A DNA stretch of 38,780 nt, from the NCBI GenBank assembly GCA_937903155.1, contig CALCZU010000034.1, positions 1-38,780 on the forward strand, read 5' to 3'. Origin of the DNA: an uncultured Bdellovibrionales bacterium (GTDB lineage Bacteria; Bdellovibrionota; FAC87; UBA2466). A program made the position numbers and the translations under genes. The notes under the pieces were generated by a model. The model searched no databases and was not told the origin of the DNA. It saw only the letters and a program-made list of their open reading frames with translations. Below are positions 23,983 to 32,406 of the stretch, piece by piece. Numbering within the stretch: the first letter of the stretch is position 1; each line of letters starts with the position of its first letter.

Positions 23983-25413
23983 ATGATTAAAGCCGTCCTC
24001 TTTGATTTCGATGGTGTGCTTGTTGACGCCGCTGACTGGCACTTTGACGCTCTCAACAATGCACTCTCATTGTTCGGCTCGGCAATATCCAGAGAAGATC
24101 ATTTGAAACGGTTTAATGGCCTGCCCACCAGTGACAAACTAAAAATGCTGACTCAAGAATCTCGGTTGCCTGCGAGTTTGCATTCGTTCATCGGAACGCT
24201 CAAACAAAACTACACTCGACGACTCATTGAAGAAAACTGTTCTCAAAGCGCTCCCATCTCTGAAATGCTCGAAAAACTAAAAGCAGAAGGCTATCGAATC
24301 GCGGTTGTTTCAAACAGTTTAAGAGCAACGGTCGAAATCGTTTTAAAGAAAATGTCTATTTACTCTCTATTTGATGTCATTCTTTGCCAAGACGACGTCA
24401 AACGTGCAAAACCCAGCCCAGAGATTTACACACGAGCGATTGAACTTTTAAATATCAAAACATCAGAATGCTTTGCCGTTGAGGATTCACAGCCCGGCAT
24501 GGACTCTGCACGCGCCGCTCATCTTTCGATTCTCGAAGTGAAGAAACAAAGCGACGTCTGTTTTAATTTCGTCCAAGAAAAGATAAATAAAATGAATGCC
24601 CTTCCCCAAACCCAAGAGAAAATTGAAATCGTTATTCCGATGGCTGGACTGGGCACGCGTTTTAAACAGGCGGGCTACGGGAATCCTAAACCCTTTATCG
24701 ATGTGATGGGAAAACCCATGATCGAGTGGGTGATAGATAACGTGAAACCAACGCTCTACCCTTCACACTTCACATTCATCTGTCACGAAGAACACTTGAA
24801 AAATTATCCCGTGAAAGAAATTCTGCATCGTAAAGTTCCAGACGCTTCGATTGTTACCGTAAAAAATACGACCGAAGGAGCTGCCTGCACCGTTCTTTTG
24901 GCAATCGAAAACTTAAAACATTCGCGTCCATTACTTCTCGCTAACTCCGATCAATGGGTGGATGCTTCTATTGATACTTACTTGAAGGACGCGATAGATT
25001 CTCAGTGTGACGGATCTATCCTGACCTTTAATGCCGAAGATAAGAAGTGGAGCTTTGCCCGTTTAGATGCTCAGGGAAAAGTCCTCGAAGTCGCCGAGAA
25101 GAAACCGATTAGTTCTCATGCGACCGTTGGAATCTATTATTTCAAGCACGCAATCGATTTTGTAAAAGGTGCTGAGAACATGATCTTAAAAAATATCCGC
25201 ACCAATAACGAGTTCTATGTTTGTCCCGTCTACAATGAACTGATTCTTACGGGAAAGACCATCAAAACTTTCGATATCGACTCGAGTCAAATGCACGGAT
25301 TAGGAACTCCCGAAGATCTCGAACTTTTTCTTCAAAACCGCTCAAGCCTCGCGCCACGCTATCAAGCGGATCATTCCGCCGTCAGTCGACGCAATTCAAA
25401 CTCTGCCAGCTGA
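23983..25413 (+). CDS. HAD phosphatase / sugar nucleotidyltransferase fusion
   Basis: The start is ATG 23983 with AGGA seven bases upstream; an earlier in-frame start would precede the HAD fold. Residues 1-195 form a HAD-IA phosphatase: DFDGVLVD with Asp8 and Asp10, VVSNS as motif II, a lysine in KRAKPSP and VEDSQPGMDSA as motif IV. Residues about 212-470 form a nucleotidyltransferase: VIPMAGLGTRF and PKPFIDVMGKPM, typical for hexose-1-phosphate nucleotidylyltransferases. A fused phosphatase and nucleotidyltransferase suggests a pathway where a sugar phosphate is dephosphorylated at one carbon and then activated with a nucleotide, as in heptose routes; the sugar is unknown. The last 43 bases overlap antisense with the GH92 gene. 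Confidence 0.85.
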   Translation: MIKAVLFDFDGVLVDAADWHFDALNNALSLFGSAISREDHLKRFNGLPTSDKLKMLTQESRLPASLHSFIGTLKQNYTRRLIEENCSQSAPISEMLEKLKAEGYRIAVVSNSLRATVEIVLKKMSIYSLFDVILCQDDVKRAKPSPEIYTRAIELLNIKTSECFAVEDSQPGMDSARAAHLSILEVKKQSDVCFNFVQEKINKMNALPQTQEKIEIVIPMAGLGTRFKQAGYGNPKPFIDVMGKPMIEWVIDNVKPTLYPSHFTFICHEEHLKNYPVKEILHRKVPDASIVTVKNTTEGAACTVLLAIENLKHSRPLLLANSDQWVDASIDTYLKDAIDSQCDGSILTFNAEDKKWSFARLDAQGKVLEVAEKKPISSHATVGIYYFKHAIDFVKGAENMILKNIRTNNEFYVCPVYNELILTGKTIKTFDIDSSQMHGLGTPEDLELFLQNRSSLAPRYQADHSAVSRRNSNSAS

Positions 25414-28394
25414 AGATCGGGAGCTCCTGAGTTTTCAGAAATTTCTAGACGATAGAATTTAAACTCGACTTTGTTATTAAAATAAAAAACTTGGGTTTGC
25501 TGTCGGTCTTTCCAAGTTTGAGAATTTCTTTGATCTAAAACTTTCCAGTTTGTTCCATCTATCGATCCCAAAAGCTTCCACGAGCGCGGGTCGCGCGCCG
25601 GGAAATCGTTGGCCGAAGTCAGTGTGTAACAATTCGCCGCAGTGCTTGAAGCTAGCCGGAAATCGAGTTTCGCTTGCGGTGCATGCACGAGCCATTTCGT
25701 CGCACTGTTCGCATCCACCAGATTTTTTAAAACTTCTAAAGGCGCATTCTCGCCGCTTCCCTGAACTTCTGCTTCTTGGGTCAGACTTGGATTGTATCTA
25801 GGCACTTCGCCCATCCTCGTGAGGGATGTCGGAATATTTTCGAGCTTCGAACCCCAGTCTGAAGGCGAGGCACTCATCGAAAGCGCTAAGGTTCCACCTT
25901 TTAAAATCGCTTCGTGAGTCAGATAAGGTTTGTCATACACTTGATTATTCCAAGTGGCGGATTCGATATAAAAATGGTCCTCATCATTTGCCGGAGCTTC
26001 GATTTTAAAAGTCCGGCCGTTTTCTAACGAAAGAGTCACTGAATTAAACAGCGGTGACGAAAGGATATACTCCCCATGCCCCGGTGCTGCAGAGTAAAAG
26101 CCCATCGCGTTTAAAACATACCACGCGGACATTTCTCCTTCGTCTTCGTCTCCCGGAAAGCCATATCCATTTCCAAAACCCGATTCGTAAAGTTCGGTGA
26201 GCGAGCGACGCACCCAAAATTGCGTTTTCGAGGGTTTTCCCGCGTAAGCGTACATATGAAGCATGTGATGAATCGGTTCGTTTCCGACGGCAAACTGGCC
26301 AAAACCTTTTTTACCAATGACATAGGCTTCGCTCATCTCATGAATAACCGTTCCGTAACTTCCCACGTTGAAGTGGGGATCGGCAGCTAGCACTTCATCT
26401 AAACCTTTTTCAAGTTCAGCACGGCCCCCGAATAAACCCGCCATTCCTGCACCGTCATGCATGGGAGAAACTCGATAGTGCCATGCATTTCCTTCAGTCC
26501 AACCATCTCCCCAGGTGAAAGGGTCAAACACTTGGGATTCGATGCCCCACTGCCCACGAGCATTTTTTCCGCCGAAGTGGCGCGTCGAATGATTCCAAAG
26601 GTTACTGTACGCCAAGGCTCGATTCTTAAAATAAAGTGCGTCGTTTTCTTTTCCGAGCGCTTTTGCGAGAACGCTGATTCCGAAATCGCTAATACTGTCT
26701 TCGATCGTTCTTGAATTTGCCGCATTGTCAGGTTTTGCAGAACTCCAAGGCACGTATCCTAAAAAGGCAGAGCGCTCGAGAAATTCTCGACCCGTTCCAT
26801 TTCCACGTCCTGGCACCATTGCATTTTTAACACTCGCCTCGTACCCCGTTTTGAAATCCCAGTTGCGAATCCCTTTGGTGTAAGCATCGGCGAAGACAAG
26901 GTCTGTGTGCGTACCAATCATACTCTCCCAGTAGCCCGGTCGGCTCCATCTCACCGTCCAGCCACCATCTTTATAACTATTCACCCAACCATCGAGCATT
27001 TCACCTGTCATGTGAGGAAATAAAATGGAAAAGAGCGGCCATTCTGCCCGATAGGTGTCCCAAAAACCATTGCCCGTCCAAAGTTTTTTTCCTTCGTGAA
27101 CCTTGCCGTCGAAAGGGCTGTGGTATTGCGAGGAATTTAAATCGGTCCCTATCGGCTCCCAATGCATTTTTGGAAACGCAAAAACTCGGTACAGGCACGA
27201 ATAAAAGGTCATCTGATCTTGAGGGCGTCCGCCCTCGATTTTAATTTGGTTGAGCCTTTTTTCCCACTTGCCTTTGGTTTCCGCCTTCAGAGTTTCAAGC
27301 GTATGCAACTTTAATTCGTTGATGAGATTATCGCCTGCTTGTTTTGCGCTGATGTAAGACGTCGAAAGTTTCATCAGGATGATCTTTTCGTTTCCGTCCG
27401 ATTCAAATTCGATTCCGGCCTTGAGGATTTCTGAGCTCGTCAGGTTTCGGATCGTGCGATTGAATTCTGCACGGAAAAAGGTTGTGACACCTCCGTTAGT
27501 CATTTTTCCTTCAATAGACTTCGGAGTGAGTTGTTGGACTTTGGTATGCGAAGAATCAACCCCGTGGAGAACGAGATAAGGAGTTTCTCCCTCGGGATAC
27601 TCGAACTGAAATATTGCACCGCGATCGGAAGGAACAAATTCAAATCCAATTTTATATTTCTCTAAGTAGTTGCGATAGGAATAAGGATGCGCCGATTCAT
27701 TCGCGCGACTATAAAGTGAGCCTCTCTGAATATAATCCGTACTCATTCCTTTAGTCATGGGCATGACATCGAGTGTGCCGTAGTCTCCACCCCAGACGGT
27801 AGGTTGATGGGTGAGTTTAATGCCTGTGAGATACGGATCTTTATAGTCGTAAAACCAGGGCTCTTGCATTCCCACCGTTCCGACACTCCAAGCGGCCATT
27901 CCAAAGGGCGTATGGACGGCCGGATACTGGTTGCCTCGAGAGAAATGCGGGCCTTCGTTATTGGTCCCCATGAAAATGTTGACGAGTTCTGAGGGCGTTG
28001 GCTTCTTGGTCGTGATTTGAATTTCGTCGACAGCCGGAGCGCAGTCTCTAAAATCGACGCGAAAAAATCGTGCGACGATTTCAATCGGATTTCGGTTTTG
28101 TGCAGACGAATAAACCGGAAGCCAATGTTTTTGATCGACACTAGCGCTCATTGAAAAAGGACAGAAGGAATCAAATTTTCCGCCTGAGAAAGAATTGATT
28201 TGAACGAGATCGACAAACTCAATTTCCCAATCCGCACGCGGTTCGTAAGATTTCGAGTGCGCCTCAGTAATCTTCGCTTGTGAATAAGATCCCGGCGCCA
28301 ACGTGATTTTGGGAAGATTTTGCTGGCCTTCGGCAAGATCGGACAAGCACATGGAAAGCAGAACTCCACAGACTACTCTGATCGTCGCCTTCAT
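25371..28394 (-). CDS. GH92 alpha-mannosidase with discoidin-like domains
   Basis: The start at 28394 has GGGGGC just upstream and gives a signal peptide (MKATIRVVCGVLLSMCLSDLAEG). The 1007-residue protein has an N-terminal discoidin-like beta domain (about 30-135) and the GH92 catalytic body: GTNNEGPHFSRGNQYP and PFGMAAWS early, NEPIHHMLHMYAYAG, then the GDEDEGEMSAWYV motif near residue 750. A C-terminal F5/8-type C domain (about 870-1005) would bind glycans. GH92 enzymes are calcium-dependent exo-alpha-mannosidases that attack yeast or N-glycan mannans. This one is exported, probably to the periplasm or outside. It is the last gene of a minus-strand sugar cluster. Confidence 0.88.
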   Translation of the reverse strand: MKATIRVVCGVLLSMCLSDLAEGQQNLPKITLAPGSYSQAKITEAHSKSYEPRADWEIEFVDLVQINSFSGGKFDSFCPFSMSASVDQKHWLPVYSSAQNRNPIEIVARFFRVDFRDCAPAVDEIQITTKKPTPSELVNIFMGTNNEGPHFSRGNQYPAVHTPFGMAAWSVGTVGMQEPWFYDYKDPYLTGIKLTHQPTVWGGDYGTLDVMPMTKGMSTDYIQRGSLYSRANESAHPYSYRNYLEKYKIGFEFVPSDRGAIFQFEYPEGETPYLVLHGVDSSHTKVQQLTPKSIEGKMTNGGVTTFFRAEFNRTIRNLTSSEILKAGIEFESDGNEKIILMKLSTSYISAKQAGDNLINELKLHTLETLKAETKGKWEKRLNQIKIEGGRPQDQMTFYSCLYRVFAFPKMHWEPIGTDLNSSQYHSPFDGKVHEGKKLWTGNGFWDTYRAEWPLFSILFPHMTGEMLDGWVNSYKDGGWTVRWSRPGYWESMIGTHTDLVFADAYTKGIRNWDFKTGYEASVKNAMVPGRGNGTGREFLERSAFLGYVPWSSAKPDNAANSRTIEDSISDFGISVLAKALGKENDALYFKNRALAYSNLWNHSTRHFGGKNARGQWGIESQVFDPFTWGDGWTEGNAWHYRVSPMHDGAGMAGLFGGRAELEKGLDEVLAADPHFNVGSYGTVIHEMSEAYVIGKKGFGQFAVGNEPIHHMLHMYAYAGKPSKTQFWVRRSLTELYESGFGNGYGFPGDEDEGEMSAWYVLNAMGFYSAAPGHGEYILSSPLFNSVTLSLENGRTFKIEAPANDEDHFYIESATWNNQVYDKPYLTHEAILKGGTLALSMSASPSDWGSKLENIPTSLTRMGEVPRYNPSLTQEAEVQGSGENAPLEVLKNLVDANSATKWLVHAPQAKLDFRLASSTAANCYTLTSANDFPARDPRSWKLLGSIDGTNWKVLDQRNSQTWKDRQQTQVFYFNNKVEFKFYRLEISENSGAPDLQLAEFELRRLTAE

Positions 28395-28465
28395 GGTGCC
28401 CCCGTTTGCCATGGTCAATTTAAGAAAAGCGCCCCCGCCTTTCCTAACACTTCATTTTTTTAATC

Positions 28466-29311
28466 TTAACGTGTCGAAGCCGTTGCTTCTTCGATACTTA
28501 AGTTTTTATGAATCATGGCGCAAAAGGTGCGCATGACTTGAGCTGGTTCTGGAGATTGAAAAACATTGCGTCCAATAAACATCCCGCTTGCTCCAGCCGT
28601 CAACGCGCCACGAACCATTTCTAAAGATTCACGTGTGGTTGAAGTTTTCGGTCCACCAGCAATCAAAACAGGTTGAAAAGAAGCCGAAACGACTTTTCGA
28701 AACGTTTCAGCACTTCCGGTGTAATCGGTTTTCAAAATATCGGCTCCGAGTTCGCAGGCCATTCTTGAACCCATCGCAACAAATTCCGGATCATAAGATT
28801 TTTCCCCGACAAGCAACCCGCGCGGCATCGGCTCGATGATACAACCCACGCCGAGTTTTTCGCAGTCTTCAGCCACTTGCGCGACTCGTTGCATTTGTTC
28901 CGCTTCCGAATTCGGATCACCATAACCGACAAACATGTAAACTAAAACGGCATCCGCTCCCAAACGAGCAGCGCCTTCAACACTTGAAATCAAACGGCCG
29001 CGACCTTCTTCAGTTCCCAGCATCGCGGTATCTCGCCATCGATTTGTCCAATCGAGACGAACGATCATACCCGGGGCACCTCTTCCAGCGAAAACACTCG
29101 CAAATCTTCTTGCGATCCCAGGACCAATTAAAAATGCATCCGCTCCCGCTTCGGTTAAAGTCTCTAGAGTCTGTCCAGGATTTTCAATTCCCGGAATCAT
29201 TCCTAAATGCACCCCATGATCAAAGGCGACCACTGCAGCGCGATTCGTTTTCGGATTCAAGACGCGACCCAGTCGCACCACTTTGCCTGTATTAGGTAAT
29301 GCATTACTCAT
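28466..29311 (-). CDS. Class I aldolase (DhnA/FbaB/LsrF-like)
   Basis: The 281-residue protein is a TIM-barrel aldolase of the DeoC/FbaB group. The Schiff-base lysine lies in ILKTDYTGS, near residue 193. Other family marks are AFDHGVHLG near the start, EPMPRG, LIAGGPKT and MFIGRNVFQ in the phosphate-binding strands. Members include class I fructose-bisphosphate aldolases and LsrF. The likely job here is cleaving a fructose phosphate into two three-carbon pieces. It sits 17 bases after the PfkB kinase gene and 71 bases before GH92. Confidence 0.85.
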   Translation of the reverse strand: MSNALPNTGKVVRLGRVLNPKTNRAAVVAFDHGVHLGMIPGIENPGQTLETLTEAGADAFLIGPGIARRFASVFAGRGAPGMIVRLDWTNRWRDTAMLGTEEGRGRLISSVEGAARLGADAVLVYMFVGYGDPNSEAEQMQRVAQVAEDCEKLGVGCIIEPMPRGLLVGEKSYDPEFVAMGSRMACELGADILKTDYTGSAETFRKVVSASFQPVLIAGGPKTSTTRESLEMVRGALTAGASGMFIGRNVFQSPEPAQVMRTFCAMIHKNLSIEEATASTR

Positions 29312-29328
29312 GAGACTTCTCTTCTCCT

Positions 29329-30492
29329 TTAGAATGATAATGTGGGAACGTTTTGTAAGACAGTATCGATACGACGTATCCCCGTCAAACGCATTTCACG
29401 AATCGGCCATTCGTTTTCTAGACGAGATTCTGTTTCTTCCCAAGTTTGCACGCCACTCGTAGCGTCGACTTTTTCAACATTGCACGCTCCGACCGCATTC
29501 GCCCATTGCAAACATTCATCCGGTGAAAGTCCGCGTTGCATAGCAGCGAGAAATCCTGCGTAGGCCGCGTCTCCTGCGCCATTCGTACTCGCCACTTGAA
29601 CTTTAAACGCGGCTTGCCAAGTTTCAATCTCCGCCCACTCGTCGATATCGATGGAAAGTTTTGATAACCGATCAAGAGAAGATTTTTCCGCTGTTCGTAA
29701 ATAAATTCCCATCTCACCGAGTTTAAATCCGGCGACAACAACCCCCATATCAATGAGCTCTTCGCTCAATTCAAATAAATATTCACGGGTCAAATGAGAA
29801 AGCACATCGTCTTTCCACAAATCGTAATCTTTTCGACGAAGCATGTAGAGCGCTTCATCAATGCTCGGAATAAAAATATCCACGTACGGTAAAACATTTT
29901 GAAGAATGGCTTTCCAATCCGCTTTGCCACTCGGGCCATTGGGATCGGGAACAACCATATCCATCGAAGTCACGACACCCGCAGATTTAATTCGCGAATA
30001 AATCGACTGAAGCTCAAATCCCTGATCTTTAATCAACTGCGGCATGATCGGCGGATAACCTAAATGGAAAATTTTTGCGCGGCTCACAGTTTCGTAATCG
30101 ACATGCTCGGCTCCAAAAAGAGCATTGGTTCCAGGATAGTGTAAAAAACTTCGATCCCGTTTTTGCGGCGATAAAACGACCGAATAAGAACTGCCTTTTC
30201 CTTTTTCAGTTTTGATAAGTGCGCTCATCTTGGGATCGCGCTGATTCAAAAAGGAGGTGATGACATGTCCAAGCAAGTCATCACCCACAATTGCCATTAA
30301 TCCTACGCGCATTCCAAGTCGTTGCAACGCGAGACCTGTATTTGAAACGACTCCACCCGTCGAAACATCAATCGCGCCGGTCTCTATCAACCTTCCCGAG
30401 AGATTTAATGACTCTGGTGACACTTGAGACATGTCCGGAATCATGTCTAGACAGAGATGTCCACTTACAATGATGTCGTATGTTTCGTTCAA
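29329..30492 (-). CDS. PfkB-family sugar kinase
   Basis: The 387-residue protein shows the PfkB marks: an N-terminal Gly-rich stretch with GGVVSNTGLALQRLG, a mid-region DMVVPDPNG, a substrate-binding segment with IPSIDEALYM, and the C-terminal TNGAGDAAYAGFLAA (about residues 303-318) whose Asp is the catalytic base. It is longer than the usual 300-330 residues. PfkB enzymes phosphorylate fructose, ribose, adenosine, fructose-1-phosphate and others; context suggests fructose or a fructose phosphate. It lies 10 bases after the isomerase gene and 17 bases before the aldolase. Confidence 0.85.
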   Translation of the reverse strand: MNETYDIIVSGHLCLDMIPDMSQVSPESLNLSGRLIETGAIDVSTGGVVSNTGLALQRLGMRVGLMAIVGDDLLGHVITSFLNQRDPKMSALIKTEKGKGSSYSVVLSPQKRDRSFLHYPGTNALFGAEHVDYETVSRAKIFHLGYPPIMPQLIKDQGFELQSIYSRIKSAGVVTSMDMVVPDPNGPSGKADWKAILQNVLPYVDIFIPSIDEALYMLRRKDYDLWKDDVLSHLTREYLFELSEELIDMGVVVAGFKLGEMGIYLRTAEKSSLDRLSKLSIDIDEWAEIETWQAAFKVQVASTNGAGDAAYAGFLAAMQRGLSPDECLQWANAVGACNVEKVDATSGVQTWEETESRLENEWPIREMRLTGIRRIDTVLQNVPTLSF

Positions 30493-30502
30493 GGCTCTTC
30501 CT

Positions 30503-31051
30503 TTATTCTTGAATGACCGGAGCGCGTTCTATTTCAGGATCGACAAACTTATCTAACTCGTCCGTACTCCGCGTGCTGAATTCGGAAACAACTGCTCCCT
30601 CAGGTCCCCCTTGAAACCAATGCCAGGTCTGAGGATAAATAGTGTACTGTTCCCCGGGACGAAGAATCACTTCGTGCCAGACCGTGTAAGACTGCTGACG
30701 CTTTTCTGGAATTTTTGCCATCGGAGATTCAGTGCGTTCTCCAGAGACATATAAATAGACAATCCCTGCGCGACAGCGAAACGTTTCTTCTTTGCCCGGA
30801 GCGCCATTCACCGGAGGGTGAAGATGTTGCGGACACGTTTGCCACGGAAGTAAAACCAGTTCTTTCGCACACACTCTGTCGGTATTGATGTAAGTGAGAA
30901 TCCCGAGTCCGGTCGTTTCATATTCCCCTAGACCGAAATCCGCGATTTCAATCCGCTGTTCTTCCTCTGGAGTCACCGCGAGTCCGGCGCTTTTCAGATA
31001 AGAAACCGTTGTCTTTTGATATTTTACGAAATCTTCACGAGTCAGTGCCAT
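30503..31051 (-). CDS. D-lyxose/D-mannose isomerase (cupin)
   Basis: The start at 31051 is set by AAAGGAG seven to eight bases upstream. The 182-residue cupin matches the D-lyxose ketol-isomerase family: QHLHPPVNGAPGKEETF and TWHWFQGG. The metal ligands are His76, His78, Glu89 and His144. Such enzymes convert D-lyxose to D-xylulose and D-mannose to D-fructose using manganese. With an alpha-mannosidase in the same cluster, mannose is the probable substrate. It follows the FucP-type transporter gene by 14 bases. Confidence 0.85.
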   Translation of the reverse strand: MALTREDFVKYQKTTVSYLKSAGLAVTPEEEQRIEIADFGLGEYETTGLGILTYINTDRVCAKELVLLPWQTCPQHLHPPVNGAPGKEETFRCRAGIVYLYVSGERTESPMAKIPEKRQQSYTVWHEVILRPGEQYTIYPQTWHWFQGGPEGAVVSEFSTRSTDELDKFVDPEIERAPVIQE

Positions 31052-31065
31052 TGGATTTCTCCTTT

Positions 31066-32319
31066 TTAAACAGGTTGAGTTTGAAGTCCTACTGCGATTT
31101 CCGAATTTTCTTTGACCGTTCGACATCCCCAAATTGCATAGTAGGCGATGTAGACATAACAAAGAGCCGGTAAAATCAGAGCCGTTTGAAGGCCAAAAGA
31201 ATCCGCAAGCGCGCCGACACCTAACGGAATGACGGCACCGCCCACGATCGCAGCGACCAGGATACTCGATCCCATTCCCGTCAAAGGCCCCAAATCGCGA
31301 ACGCCTAAAGTAAAAATCGTCGCAAACATGATGGAATTAAAAAGTCCGACCGAAAGAATCAACGCCATCGCTAGAGGACCTTGAGTCAGCACCGCACCCA
31401 AAATCAAAATAAAAGCCGCGAAGGCAGCAATGAGTAAAGTTCTTTCAGAAGAGTAACGCGTTTGGAGCGCGCTGCCTAAAAATCGTCCGACCATTGCACA
31501 TCCCCAGTAAATTGCCACATAGTAAGCGGCTTCTTTTGCAGAGATGCCTAAAATATGGGGCTGAGTAATGAAGCTCACTAAAAAACTTCCGATGGCAATT
31601 TCAGCGCCGACATACAAGAAAATCCCCACTGCGCCCAATACGAGATGGGGACGGCGAAGCGCTTTCTTCCAAAGGCCAGGTTCTTTTGATTCTGCCGAAT
31701 CATCTTCGATTTTCGGAAGCTTAATAAAGTAAAATACGACGGCTAAAAGAACTAAAACGGCGGTAATTCCGAGATACGGCAACTTCACTGCCGCCGCTTC
31801 TTCTAAAGGACTAAATTTTTGTGCATCTAGACCCGTCGCCTTTAAAATAAAAACGCCTCCCAAAACAGGCGCTATCGTCGTTCCAAATGAATTCACAGCT
31901 TGAGCGAGATTCAACCGCGAAGCGCTGAGTTCAGGCGGGCCTAAAAGCGCCACAAACGGATTGGCAGCGACTTGAAGAAGGGTAATGCCCGTCGCTAAAA
32001 TAAAAAGTGCTGTTAAAAACCAACCATAAGAGGGTACGGAGGCTGCGGGTAAAAATAAAAGGGAGCCGAGACCCGTGACAAGCAGTCCGACGACGATTCC
32101 TTTTTGATATCCAATTTTATGGATGATCATTCCCGATGGAATCGACATCACAAAAAATGCGAAGAAGAAACAAAACTGAACGAGTGCGGCTTGCACGTAG
32201 TTCAAATCAAAAACATGTTTGAGATGCGGAATTAAAATATCATTCAAACAAATGATAAATCCCCAAGCGAAAAATAACGCAGATAAAAAAACTAACGGAA
32301 GACGATAGTTATTTTGCAT
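31066..32319 (-). CDS. FucP/GluP-type sugar:proton symporter
   Basis: The 417-residue membrane protein has twelve hydrophobic segments and the family marks of MFS sugar transporters like FucP and GluP: AWGFIICLNDILIPHLK near residue 20, PSGMIIHKIGYQKGI, LQVAANPFVALLGP and RLNLAQAVNSFGTTIAP. The start follows GGGGGTTT. It takes up a monosaccharide by proton symport; mannose is the likely cargo from context, though members also carry fucose, glucose or galactose. It begins the tightly packed isomerase-kinase-aldolase unit, 87 bases after the dehydrogenase gene. Confidence 0.88.
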   Translation of the reverse strand: MQNNYRLPLVFLSALFFAWGFIICLNDILIPHLKHVFDLNYVQAALVQFCFFFAFFVMSIPSGMIIHKIGYQKGIVVGLLVTGLGSLLFLPAASVPSYGWFLTALFILATGITLLQVAANPFVALLGPPELSASRLNLAQAVNSFGTTIAPVLGGVFILKATGLDAQKFSPLEEAAAVKLPYLGITAVLVLLAVVFYFIKLPKIEDDSAESKEPGLWKKALRRPHLVLGAVGIFLYVGAEIAIGSFLVSFITQPHILGISAKEAAYYVAIYWGCAMVGRFLGSALQTRYSSERTLLIAAFAAFILILGAVLTQGPLAMALILSVGLFNSIMFATIFTLGVRDLGPLTGMGSSILVAAIVGGAVIPLGVGALADSFGLQTALILPALCYVYIAYYAIWGCRTVKENSEIAVGLQTQPV

Positions 32320-32406
32320 AAACCCCCAAGCATTTGCAGCGCAAATGTGCCCACTCCCAAACCTCGATGAGTGTTAACCGTTAAGAAATTACTGTCAATA
32401 TGAAGA
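32320..32406 (-). promoter_or_regulatory. Candidate promoter and operators for the sugar cluster
   Basis: On the minus strand TTGACA (plus 32393-32398) is a perfect -35, with TAACAC sixteen bases later as a weak -10. TTAAC-C-GTTAA (32374-32384) is a palindrome lying within the spacer, and CATTTGC-AGC-GCAAATG (32331-32347) is a second inverted repeat just before the transporter start. Both look like operators for a regulator of the cluster; a cognate regulator gene is not visible nearby. Confidence 0.45.

Noticed and set aside
28466..31051. Sulfoquinovose-type (sulfo-glycolytic) reading of the isomerase-kinase-aldolase set
   Set aside because: The kinase and aldolase classes would fit, but no sulfolactaldehyde reductase or sulfoquinovosidase is present, the isomerase is a cupin of the lyxose type and the hydrolase is a mannosidase.
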